This document shows, piece by piece, positions 26,420 to 34,126 of a stretch of 38,265 bases of DNA (position 1 is the stretch's first letter; each line of letters opens with the position of its first letter). A program made the translations under genes and the position numbers. The DNA lies in NCBI GenBank assembly GCA_900758885.1, contig CAAETD010000084.1, positions 1 to 38,265 of the forward strand, given 5' to 3'. The notes below the pieces were generated by a model. The model saw only the letters and a program-made list of their open reading frames with translations, was not told the origin of the DNA and searched no databases. The stretch comes from an uncultured Collinsella sp. Its GTDB lineage: Bacteria > Actinomycetota > Coriobacteriia > Coriobacteriales > Coriobacteriaceae.

Positions 26420-27871
26420 ATGGCGGACAAGAACGCAGAAGTTGCAGTCGAGGATAACGGCGGCATGAAGAAAACGCTCTCGCTCTGGAACTTCTTCACC
26501 ATCGGCTTCGGTGCCATCATCGGTACCGGTTGGGTTCTGCAGGTCGGCGACTGGATGGTCGTGGGCGGCGGTCCCGTTCCCGCTATGATCGCATTCCTCT
26601 TGGGTGCAATCTTCCTCGTGCCCGTCGGAGCTGTTTTCGGTGAGCTCACGGCTGCTATCCCCATCTCGGGCGGCATCGTCGAGTATGTCGATCGTAGCTT
26701 TGGCCGTACGCTGAGCTATATCACCGGATGGCTTTTGGCCCTGGGCAACGGCATCCTGTGCCCGTGGGAGGCCATCGCCATCTCGACCCTCGTGTCCGAG
26801 ATGTTCGGCAGCCTGCCCGGCCTTGAGTGGCTGCGCGCCGTCAAGCTCTACACCATCCTGGGCGCTGACGTTTACCTGTTCCCGACGCTGATCGCGCTCG
26901 GCTTTGCAGCCTACGTCATCTTCCTCAATTTCCGCGGTGCCAGCTCGGCCGCCAAGCTCCAGGCCTTCCTGACCAAGGCCCTGCTCTGTGGCATGCTGCT
27001 CGCCATGGGCGTCTCGCTGTTCACCGGTTCGCCGAACAACGCCATGCCTGTGTTCTCCCAGGTCGCCGGCGCTGGCGGCGGTAAGGCCGCCACCGAGGGC
27101 ACCAGCCTGTTCGCCGGTATCGTGTCGGTCCTGGTTCTGACTCCGTTCTTCTACGCCGGTTTCGACACCATTCCTCAGCAGGCTGAGGAAGCAGCCGAAG
27201 GCCTCAACTGGAACAAGTTCGGCAAGATCATCTCCCTGGCCCTGCTGGCCGCCGGCGGCTTCTACATGGTCTGCATCTACTCGTTCGGCACCATCCTCGA
27301 CTGGCATGAGTTTGTTAAGAGCCCGGTTCCCGCGCTTGCCTGCCTCAAGGGCATCAACATGCTCCTGTACCTGGCCATGCTCGTCATCGCCACGCTTGGA
27401 CCCATGGGCCCGATGAACTCCTTCTACGGCGCCACGAGCCGCATCATGCTCGCCATGGGCCGCAAGGGCCAGCTGCCCGAGCAGTTCGCCGAGGTCGACC
27501 CCAAGTCCGGCGCCCCCAAGCTCGCCTGCGTCGTCCTGGGCGTCATCACCGTCGTCGGTCCGTTCCTGGGCAAGAACATGCTCATCCCTCTGACCAACGT
27601 GTCGGCTCTCGCCTTCATCTTCTCCTGCGGCATGGTCGCCCTCGCTTGCCTGCGCATGCGCTTCACCGAGCCTGACCTACCTCGTCCCTACGAGGTGCCC
27701 GGCGGCAAGTTTGGCATCGGCCTCGCTATCGCTGCCTGCGCTATCATCATCGGCCTGCTCGTGATTCCGTTCTCTCCCGCCTCTCTCAACATGGTGGAGT
27801 GGAGCATCGTGATCGGCTGGCTGGCCGTCGGCCTGGCTCTCATGGCCTTCACCAATTCCCGCAAAAAGTAA
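26420..27871 (+). CDS. APC-family amino acid permease
   Basis: A 483-residue inner-membrane transporter with about 12 helices. The signature is typical of the amino acid-polyamine-organocation family: LSLWNFFTIGFGAIIGTGW at the unwound first helix, PISGGIVEYVDRSFG between helices 2 and 3, FFYAGFDTIPQQAEEA in helix 6, and PEVPGGK-like YEVPGGKFG before the last pair. It probably imports an amino acid or amine by H+ or Na+ symport or exchange; the substrate cannot be told from sequence alone. A strong GGAAAGGAGGGG site precedes the ATG. The amidohydrolase gene follows after 131 bases that contain an intercistronic hairpin but no T-run terminator, so the two may be co-transcribed. Confidence 0.92.
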   Translation: MADKNAEVAVEDNGGMKKTLSLWNFFTIGFGAIIGTGWVLQVGDWMVVGGGPVPAMIAFLLGAIFLVPVGAVFGELTAAIPISGGIVEYVDRSFGRTLSYITGWLLALGNGILCPWEAIAISTLVSEMFGSLPGLEWLRAVKLYTILGADVYLFPTLIALGFAAYVIFLNFRGASSAAKLQAFLTKALLCGMLLAMGVSLFTGSPNNAMPVFSQVAGAGGGKAATEGTSLFAGIVSVLVLTPFFYAGFDTIPQQAEEAAEGLNWNKFGKIISLALLAAGGFYMVCIYSFGTILDWHEFVKSPVPALACLKGINMLLYLAMLVIATLGPMGPMNSFYGATSRIMLAMGRKGQLPEQFAEVDPKSGAPKLACVVLGVITVVGPFLGKNMLIPLTNVSALAFIFSCGMVALACLRMRFTEPDLPRPYEVPGGKFGIGLAIAACAIIIGLLVIPFSPASLNMVEWSIVIGWLAVGLALMAFTNSRKK

Positions 27872-27891
27872 CGCCGAGCCGGGGCGGATCA

Positions 27892-27920
27892 GGTGCGCGG
27901 GACCCTCTCTTCCGCGCACC
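27892..27920 (+). other. Intercistronic hairpin between permease and amidohydrolase
   Basis: GGTGCGCGG and CCGCGCACC pair perfectly around an 11-base loop, with weaker GC-rich pairing outside. No T-run follows, which argues for an mRNA processing or stability element rather than termination. Confidence 0.5.
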
Positions 27921-28002
27921 GAACCCGGCGCCACTTGGGTAGCTTTGTGAGGCCTTAACCCAACACGGCCTCGCCCACTATATGGATCCATAAGGAGGAA
28001 CC

Positions 28003-29280
28003 ATGTCCACTAAGTATGCAATCGTTGGCGGCAAGCTCATCGACGGTACCGGTGCCGAGCCGGTCGAGAACTCCCTCGTTCTCGTCGACGACAACGGCAA
28101 GATCGAGTACGCCGGCGCCATGCAGGACCTTCCCGAGGGCGTTGAGGTCATCGACGCCGCCGGCAAGACCGTCCTTCCCGGCCTGATCGACACCCACCTG
28201 CACTTCTCGGGCAACTTGACCGATGATGACACCGACTGGGTCATGCAGCCGCTCCTCGAGAAGCAGGCCGTCGCCGTCAAGCAGGCCTACGACTGCCTCA
28301 CCCACGGCCTCACCACCGTCTGCGAGATCGGCCGCTTTGGTATCCAGATCCGTGACTGCATCGACAAGGGCGTCTTCAAGGGCCCGCGCGTTCTGGCCAC
28401 CGGCCTTGGCTTCTGCCGCGTTGCCGGCCACGGCGACTCGCACCACTGCAGCCAGGAGCTCAACAAGGAATCGCACCCCTGGGGCGATCAGGTCGACGGT
28501 CCTTGGGATCTGCGCAAAGCCGTCCGTCGTCGCCTGCGCGAGAACCCCGATGCCATCAAGATCTGGGCTACCGGTGGCGGCATCTGGCGCTGGGACTCCG
28601 GCCGCGATCAGCACTACTGCTCCGAGGAGATTCAGGCCGTGGTCGAAGAGGCCAAGATGGTCGGCATCCCCGTGTGGAGCCACTGCTACAACAACCACGC
28701 CGCTGCCTACGATTCCGTTCGTTTTGGCTGCGAGCAGCTGATTCACGGCTTCGATATCGATGAGCGTACCATGGACCTCATGGCCGAGCAGGGCACCTTC
28801 TTCACCCCGACGATCGCCTTCCTGCCCACCTGGTACGCCACCTATCCGCCCGTCTACGTCCCCGAGCTGCACGACAAGTACGAGGGCACCCTGGTTGAGA
28901 AGGAGCTGCAGCGCAACTACGATTGCCTGCGCGAGGCCAAGAAGCGCGGCGTCGTCATGACGATCGGCTCCGACTCCTTCTCCTTCGTCACCCCGTACGG
29001 CACCTGCTCCATCGAGGAGATGTACGAGTTCGTCGACAAGATCGGCTTCACCCCGGTCGAGACCATCACCTGTGCCACCCTCAACGGTGCCAAGATGTGC
29101 CACATCGAGGACGAGACCGGTTCCATCGAGGCCGGCAAGTGCGCCGACCTGCTGGTCGTCAACGGTGACGTTGCCGCCGACATCCACGTGCTCAACACCG
29201 ACAACATGGACGTCATCATGAAGGACGGCTGGATTGTCGAGGCCGGCACCTTCGGCGAGGCAAACAAGTACAGCGCCTAA
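28003..29280 (+). CDS. Metal-dependent amidohydrolase (imidazolonepropionase/prolidase-like clade)
   Basis: A 425-residue TIM-barrel hydrolase. It has the N-terminal beta-sandwich start (IVGGKLIDGTG), VLPGLIDTHLHF with His65 and His67, Lys186 in IKIWATGGG (probably carboxylated metal bridge), His227 in SHCYNN, His248 in IHGFDID and Asp324 in IGSDSF, then a C-terminal return to the sandwich (GSIEAGKCADLLVV). All expected metal ligands are present. Relatives in this clade cleave Xaa-Pro or other N-acyl amino acid bonds; the actual substrate is unknown. TAAGGAGGAACC before the ATG is an excellent site. It is probably co-expressed with the permease upstream, so it may act on what that imports, or help catabolism together with carbamate kinase (inference). 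Confidence 0.92.
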   Translation: MSTKYAIVGGKLIDGTGAEPVENSLVLVDDNGKIEYAGAMQDLPEGVEVIDAAGKTVLPGLIDTHLHFSGNLTDDDTDWVMQPLLEKQAVAVKQAYDCLTHGLTTVCEIGRFGIQIRDCIDKGVFKGPRVLATGLGFCRVAGHGDSHHCSQELNKESHPWGDQVDGPWDLRKAVRRRLRENPDAIKIWATGGGIWRWDSGRDQHYCSEEIQAVVEEAKMVGIPVWSHCYNNHAAAYDSVRFGCEQLIHGFDIDERTMDLMAEQGTFFTPTIAFLPTWYATYPPVYVPELHDKYEGTLVEKELQRNYDCLREAKKRGVVMTIGSDSFSFVTPYGTCSIEEMYEFVDKIGFTPVETITCATLNGAKMCHIEDETGSIEAGKCADLLVVNGDVAADIHVLNTDNMDVIMKDGWIVEAGTFGEANKYSA

Positions 29281-29321
29281 GCTACCGTTCATCGATGGCT
29301 TGATGTAAAACACAGTATTTG

Positions 29322-29336
29322 ATTGCATAATGCAAT
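29322..29336 (+). promoter_or_regulatory. Palindrome ATTGCATAATGCAAT overlapping a putative -10
   Basis: A perfect 15-base palindrome about a central A. It contains CATAAT (29326-29331), a likely -10 for the sensor kinase gene, so a protein bound here would block the promoter. Confidence 0.5.
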
Positions 29337-29367
29337 GGAGAGGGTCGCTTGCGGCCCTCTTTATTGC
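29332..29367 (+). terminator. Long hairpin in the sensor kinase leader (possible attenuator)
   Basis: AGAGGG.CG pairs with CG.CCCTCT (29339-29360) and outer GCAAT with ATTGC (29332-29336 with 29363-29367). A short T-rich TTTATT follows the inner stem. It may also serve as terminator of the amidohydrolase transcript, 60 bases upstream; but it lies after the likely promoter of the next gene. Confidence 0.5.
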
Positions 29368-29398
29368 TATGGGGTGCGTCAGTAAGAAGGAGATGACG

Positions 29399-30784
29399 GT
29401 GGATCTCAATAGGCTGATTCTGGGCAAGAGCTACAACTCTACCAAGGTCTTTCGTACCGCTCAGCATGTGGTTCAAGCCATCTTGCTCGGTATTGTCGTT
29501 CCGCTGCTTATCCTACTGCTCATCTGGGATCTAACCGATAATCCCAATCCCGTTCCGGCCGTTGTCGTCATTGCCGGCTTGGTCATGCTGTGCTTCTTCT
29601 TCTCGTACGTCTTTGTCGTTCCCGACGACCTCACATCGAGCGCAACCGACCGCACGCTCGCCATCGCTTCAAAAATATTCGCCTACACGTCGCGCGGCCT
29701 TACGCCCGAAGCTGCCCTGGGCGCCTCTAAGATCATCCTGTCCGAAACTATCGCCTCTGCCATATGCTTTACCGACGGCAAGCAGGTGTTGGCAAGCTGG
29801 GGCGAGGACTCGGCAAAATGCCCCGCGGGCACCCCGGTGGTACTGCGGACTACGCTCAACGTGATCAACAGCGGTGAGCAAAGCGTGTTCTCGCGCGATG
29901 CCTCGACCGAGACGGGTGGCTACTTTCCGCGCCTGCGCGCCGGTATTGTCGCACCGCTTACCGTGCGCGGGCATTGCGTGGGCACGCTCGAGCTGTATTA
30001 TCCCCGTCTGAGCAGCATCGATATGCGCCAGACGGCGCTTGCCTCGGGCTTTGCCGACCTCATTTCCACGCAGCTTGCGAGCTTTGAGCTCGAGCGCCAG
30101 GACGAGCTTACGGCCCGCGTGGAGCTGCGCGCCTTGCAATCGCAAGTCGATCCTCATTTTCTGTTTAACACCATCAGCACCATTGTGTCGCTCGTGCGTA
30201 CCGAGCCCGACAAGGCGCGATCGCTGCTGATCGACTTCTCCAACTACTATCGTCAGACGCTTTCTGATTCCGATACGCTCACCACGCTCGAGCACGAGGT
30301 GGAACAGGGTACTCGTTATATCAATCTTATGCAGGCCCGGTATGGCGACGGCCGTTTGCGCGTCTCGGTCGATATCGACTTTGAGGTGCGCGATTGCATG
30401 GTGCCGCCGTTTATCTTGCAGCCGTTGCTCGAAAACTGCATCAAACACGCGCAGCGCGAGACCGAGCCGCTTTCTATTCATGTTAGGGCTTTCGAGACCG
30501 ATGACGGTTTGGAGATCATCGTCGAGGACGATGGCATCGGTATGAGCGAAGAGGTCTGCGCGCATCTGTTTGAGCAGCATCGCTTGGAGGAGCCCGAGAG
30601 CATTACCGCCGACGGCTCCGTCAAGCGAGGTTGCGGCCTGGCGCTCTTCAACGTGCTTCAGCGCATCCATTTCTTTTACGGAGAAGATTCCGGCATGCGC
30701 GTGAAGTCCCAGGAGGGCGTGGGAACGCAGGTCATCGTCGAACTGAACGGCGAGCCGCATGAGCCGGCGCCGTTGACGGCGTAG
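29399..30784 (+). CDS. LytS-type sensor histidine kinase (pair 1)
   Basis: A 461-residue membrane sensor kinase. Two helices (about 24-43 and 52-71) are followed by a GAF-like domain (about 85-225) and the His_kinase domain with the phospho-acceptor His253 in DPHFLFN, where most relatives have NPHFLFN. A HATPase domain follows with ENCIKH, DDGIGM and GCGLALFNVLQRI. Full-length LytS proteins usually have five or more helices; this one has two. AAGGAG lies six bases before the GTG at 29399 and directly abuts an ATG at 29393, so the GTG is my choice by spacing, with the ATG possible. The response regulator follows after 38 bases. The signal is unknown. Confidence 0.88.
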   Translation: MDLNRLILGKSYNSTKVFRTAQHVVQAILLGIVVPLLILLLIWDLTDNPNPVPAVVVIAGLVMLCFFFSYVFVVPDDLTSSATDRTLAIASKIFAYTSRGLTPEAALGASKIILSETIASAICFTDGKQVLASWGEDSAKCPAGTPVVLRTTLNVINSGEQSVFSRDASTETGGYFPRLRAGIVAPLTVRGHCVGTLELYYPRLSSIDMRQTALASGFADLISTQLASFELERQDELTARVELRALQSQVDPHFLFNTISTIVSLVRTEPDKARSLLIDFSNYYRQTLSDSDTLTTLEHEVEQGTRYINLMQARYGDGRLRVSVDIDFEVRDCMVPPFILQPLLENCIKHAQRETEPLSIHVRAFETDDGLEIIVEDDGIGMSEEVCAHLFEQHRLEEPESITADGSVKRGCGLALFNVLQRIHFFYGEDSGMRVKSQEGVGTQVIVELNGEPHEPAPLTA

Positions 30785-30822
30785 CACGCGGTTGGATTGA
30801 GAGAAAAAGAGGGGAAGCACAT

Positions 30823-31557
30823 ATGTCCGAAGGCTGGAACATCTTGGTGGTTGATGACGAGCCTCCCATTAGGGCTGAGTTACGCTATCTGTTGGAAAAG
30901 GATACGCGTGTGGGCCAGATTGCCGAGGCGGGCAATGTCACCGAAGCCGTGGAGTCGATTCTGTCGAACAAGCCCGACGTGCTGTTTTTAGACATTACCA
31001 TGCCCGGTCGCTCGGGAATTGAGCTTGCCGAGACGCTGCAGAACCTAAAGACGCCGCCGGTCGTGGTGTTTGTGACGGCATTTGCCGAGTATGCGGCTGA
31101 TGCCTATAACCTCGATGCCGTCGATTATGTCGTCAAACCGGTCGAGGACGCACGCCTGTCAAAGGCACTCGACAAGATCGAGGCGGCCTTGGGTGTCCGT
31201 CGTGTTATCCACGCTCCGCGCCAGCCTTTGCGCCTGACGGTGGATCGCGGGGGCAAAAAGGTGTTCATTCCCGTGGCGGATGTCTGCTACTTTGAGGCGC
31301 GTGCCGATTTTTGCAACGCCGTCTGCGCCGAGGGAACATACCTGATCAATGAGTCGATCTCTTCGCTCGAGCGTCGCTTGGACTCCGAGGGCTTTATTCG
31401 CGTTCATCGCAGCTACCTGGTCAATTTGGAAGACGTGCACAATGTCGAGATCGGTTCCACGGGTCTTATGGAGCTCAGACTCGATCGCGTAACCTCGACG
31501 GTGCCCGTGTCCCGCCGTCGCGCTGCCGAGGTTAAAGCACACTTGGGGCTTGCGTAG
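30823..31557 (+). CDS. LytTR-family response regulator (pair 1)
   Basis: A 244-residue regulator. The receiver domain (1-120) has acidic Asp11/Asp12, phospho-acceptor Asp57 in LFLDITMPG, Thr85 and Lys105 in VVKPVE. A LytTR DNA-binding domain follows (about 140-244) with KKVFIPVADVCYFEA, the RVHRSYLVNLEDV signature and PVSRRRAAEVK at the end. LytTR regulators bind direct repeats and control wall, virulence or metabolite-uptake genes. The ATG has GAGGGGAAG upstream. It is in an operon with the sensor kinase. Its closest relative here is the regulator at 36727-37443, with the same build throughout. Confidence 0.95.
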   Translation: MSEGWNILVVDDEPPIRAELRYLLEKDTRVGQIAEAGNVTEAVESILSNKPDVLFLDITMPGRSGIELAETLQNLKTPPVVVFVTAFAEYAADAYNLDAVDYVVKPVEDARLSKALDKIEAALGVRRVIHAPRQPLRLTVDRGGKKVFIPVADVCYFEARADFCNAVCAEGTYLINESISSLERRLDSEGFIRVHRSYLVNLEDVHNVEIGSTGLMELRLDRVTSTVPVSRRRAAEVKAHLGLA

Positions 31558-31608
31558 ACGGTCTGCATGCCGTCGTTTACCATCGCAGGTTTGGCATGGG
31601 CGCGCGGT

Positions 31609-31617
31609 GGGCATAAT
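31609..31617 (+). promoter_or_regulatory. Putative -10 before the zinc-PLC-like gene
   Basis: GGGCATAAT with CATAAT at 31612-31617; a weak TTTGGC lies 16 bases upstream. The leader would be about 25 bases and free of hairpins. Confidence 0.4.
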
Positions 31618-31649
31618 GGGTGGCATCGAATGAAATCGAAAGGATCATT

Positions 31650-32594
31650 ATGCCCGCGCTTATCACCCATCATCTGTTTGGCGAGGAAAGCATCGACCGT
31701 CTTCCGCAGGGCGTCATCACGTCCGATGAAGAGCGCATTGCCTTTATCTTGGGCAACCAAGGCCCCGACCCGTTCTTCTTTCACATCCTGACACCGCGTG
31801 TTTCCGACTGCACGCTGCTGGCGCAGGTCATGCATCGGTCGCGCATGTCTCGCCAGTTCGCGTGCCTGCGCGACGGCGTGTCGCATCTGCTGCCGCGCGA
31901 CGCCAGCTTGGGTCGCGCCTTTGCGCTGGGCCTGCTGTCTCATTACGTGCTCGACCGCAACGCCCATCCCTTTGTCTATGAGCAGCAGTTTGGCATCGTG
32001 GAGTCCGATTCAGAGCTTGAGGATTCGAGCAGTCAGGTCCATGCCGTGATCGAGAGCGACCTGGATGTACTGATGCTGCAGCTTAAACGCGCCGACGCTA
32101 CGGTCGACGATTACCCACCGGCGGGCGAGATCGTCACCACCGATCGCATCAATCGCGTGGCCGGCGTGCTGATGAGCTATGTTGCCGGACGCGTGTACGG
32201 CATTGACATTCCGGCGGGGGAGTACGGTGCTGCCGTTGCCAATATGCAGCGACTTTACCGCGCGATTGAGCCGGCCGGCTCCGTAAAGACGCGCGCGATC
32301 TCGCTGGTTGAGGGCTTGGTACACGACTACTCGCTGCTCGACGGCCTTGCCCATCGCGTGACGACGGGGCTGCCCGAGCGTACCGGTAACCTGGGCCATC
32401 TGACATGGAAGAATCCCTTTACCGACGAGGTCTCGAACGAGAGTTTCCCCGAGGTCTTTGACCGCGCGCTGGTCGATTACGAGTGCACGGTCGCACGTTT
32501 TATCGAGACCGGTGACATGGATGCCGTGACCAGTCACGTCAACTACAGCGGTCGCGTGCTCGAAGCCGATGAGGAGTTCGACCGCGAGGAATAG
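31650..32594 (+). CDS. Zinc-dependent phospholipase C-like protein
   Basis: A 314-residue protein, probably cytoplasmic since no signal peptide is seen. It has the scattered His/Asp ligands of the ZnPLC-like fold: THH near 6-8, GNQGPDPFFF (35-44), HYVLDRNAHPFVYEQ with His98, Asp102 and His106, and HAVIESDLD with His131 and Glu135. This pattern is common in uncharacterised firmicute and actinobacterial proteins; true phospholipase activity is not established. The ATG at 31650 with AAAGGA eight bases upstream is better than earlier in-frame starts. It lies between the first LytTR regulator and a transporter, with its own probable promoter. Confidence 0.8.
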   Translation: MPALITHHLFGEESIDRLPQGVITSDEERIAFILGNQGPDPFFFHILTPRVSDCTLLAQVMHRSRMSRQFACLRDGVSHLLPRDASLGRAFALGLLSHYVLDRNAHPFVYEQQFGIVESDSELEDSSSQVHAVIESDLDVLMLQLKRADATVDDYPPAGEIVTTDRINRVAGVLMSYVAGRVYGIDIPAGEYGAAVANMQRLYRAIEPAGSVKTRAISLVEGLVHDYSLLDGLAHRVTTGLPERTGNLGHLTWKNPFTDEVSNESFPEVFDRALVDYECTVARFIETGDMDAVTSHVNYSGRVLEADEEFDREE

Positions 32595-32645
32595 GGCCCG
32601 TGCGTGCCCCTTTGCCGAATCCTTACCGGCGGTTCTGGACAATTG

Positions 32646-32654
32646 GGGTACGAT
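32646..32654 (+). promoter_or_regulatory. Putative extended -10 before the UMF1 transporter
   Basis: GGGTACGAT with TACGAT at 32649-32654, 42 bases before the ATG. No good -35 is seen. Confidence 0.4.
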
Positions 32655-32695
32655 GAACTAACTGCATATCGGGCGAATACGAAGGGTCCCTGTCC

Positions 32696-33955
32696 ATGAA
32701 ATACACCAAGCTCGAGCGTAACTGGGTTATGTACGATGTGGGCAATTCGGCGCTCGTGCTGCTCAATACCTCGGTGGTGCCCATTTACTTTAACGCCATC
32801 AATACCGGTGCTTCCTCGGCCGACCTGGTGGTCGCTTGGGGCAACGCACAGACGATTGCCTCGCTGGTCATCGCCATGCTCATGCCCATTCTGGGCGCGC
32901 TTGCCGACTACGCCGGCAACAAGATTAAGTTCTTCTTGGGCTTCTTCCTCACGGGCCTGGTGCTTTGTCTGGCGCAGGCTATCCCAATGTCCGCCATGGC
33001 ATTTTTGACCGTGTACGTGCTGTGCACCATCGGCCTTAACTCTTCTATGACGTTCTACGACGCCATGCTGCCCGACATTACCACCGACGAGCGCATGGAC
33101 GCCGTGTCCAGCTCGGGCTATGCCTGGGGCTACATCGGTTCCACCGTGCCGTTCATCATCTGCCTGGCGCTCATCATGGGCGGCCCCGCTCTTGGCGTCC
33201 CTACCATGCTGGCAACGCGTCTGTCGTTTGTCATCACTGGTGCCTGGTGGCTCATCTTTACCCTGCCGCTCATTCGCACCTATAAGCAAAAGTACGGTCG
33301 CGAGCGCGGTCCCGAGGACACCATCGGCCACATCGTGGGCGGTGTGTTCTCCGAGGTCGGACACACCATGCGCGAGATCGCCCACAACAAGACCGTGCTG
33401 GTCTACATGATCGCGTTCTTCTTCTATATCGATGGCGTCCACACGGTCATTACCATGGCCACCAGTTACGGATCGGCCTTGGGCATCGATTCGACGCAGC
33501 TGGTGCTGGCGCTGCTCGTTACGCAGTTCGTGGCCTTTCCGTCCGCCATCATCTACGGCAAGCTCGCCGGCCGCGTGGGCACGCTCAACATGATCTTGGT
33601 GGCAGTCGCCGCCTATATGGGCATTGTGCTGTTCGCCGCGTTCTTCCTAAAGACCGCCTTTGAATTCTGGGTGCTTGCCATTATGGTCGGCCTGTTCCAG
33701 GGCGGCGTGCAGGCGCTTAGCCGTAGCTACTTTGGCCGCATTATCCCCAAGGAAAAGTCCAACGAGTACTACGGCTTCTTTGACATCTTCGGTCGCTATG
33801 CAAGCGTCATGGGCACTTTCCTAGTGTCGGTCGTCACCTCGCTGACCGGCAACCCGTCGCTGGGCGTCCTTTCCATTGGTGTGCTGCTGATCGTTGGCTT
33901 TATGCTGCTGGTCCGCCTGTCCCGCATGACTCGGGCGGCAGAGCATGTCGCATAG
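32696..33955 (+). CDS. UMF1/Atg22-type MFS transporter
   Basis: A 419-residue polytopic protein with about 12 helices. The opening KLERNWVMYDVGNSALVLL is the UMF1 family hallmark (usually WxLYDxANSAF), followed by the loop GALADYAGNKIK between helices 2 and 3 and a DAMLPDITTDERMDAVSSSGYAWGY stretch in pieces typical of the family. Related yeast Atg22 exports amino acids from the vacuole; bacterial substrates are unknown. GAAGGG lies about ten bases before the ATG. Confidence 0.9.
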   Translation: MKYTKLERNWVMYDVGNSALVLLNTSVVPIYFNAINTGASSADLVVAWGNAQTIASLVIAMLMPILGALADYAGNKIKFFLGFFLTGLVLCLAQAIPMSAMAFLTVYVLCTIGLNSSMTFYDAMLPDITTDERMDAVSSSGYAWGYIGSTVPFIICLALIMGGPALGVPTMLATRLSFVITGAWWLIFTLPLIRTYKQKYGRERGPEDTIGHIVGGVFSEVGHTMREIAHNKTVLVYMIAFFFYIDGVHTVITMATSYGSALGIDSTQLVLALLVTQFVAFPSAIIYGKLAGRVGTLNMILVAVAAYMGIVLFAAFFLKTAFEFWVLAIMVGLFQGGVQALSRSYFGRIIPKEKSNEYYGFFDIFGRYASVMGTFLVSVVTSLTGNPSLGVLSIGVLLIVGFMLLVRLSRMTRAAEHVA

Positions 33956-34044
33956 GAGCGAGCGGCTATTGTGCCTGTCCACGGTACTCTTTTGGGGTTA
34001 TCCGCAATAAACATTGCGACTTGCGAGCAATGATTTGCCCAAGT

Positions 34045-34053
34045 GGGTATGAT
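34045..34053 (+). promoter_or_regulatory. Putative extended -10 before the glycosyltransferase operon
   Basis: GGGTATGAT with TATGAT at 34048-34053. Transcription would start near 34060, just ahead of a strong terminator hairpin. Confidence 0.45.
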
Positions 34054-34070
34054 GGAATCAGCTAGGTCGC

Positions 34071-34107
34071 GGGGCGTCGCCTGTGTTTGGCGGCGTCCCG
34101 TTTTTGT
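34071..34107 (+). terminator. Terminator hairpin in the leader of the glycosyltransferase gene (possible attenuator)
   Basis: An 11-base stem without mismatches, allowing two G-U pairs (34071-34081 with 34089-34099), a seven-base loop and then GTTTTTGTGTT. It ends only about 7 bases before the GGGAGGG ribosome binding site, and it lies after the likely promoter. Confidence 0.7.
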
Positions 34108-34126
34108 GTTGCAGGGAGGGTAAGGC

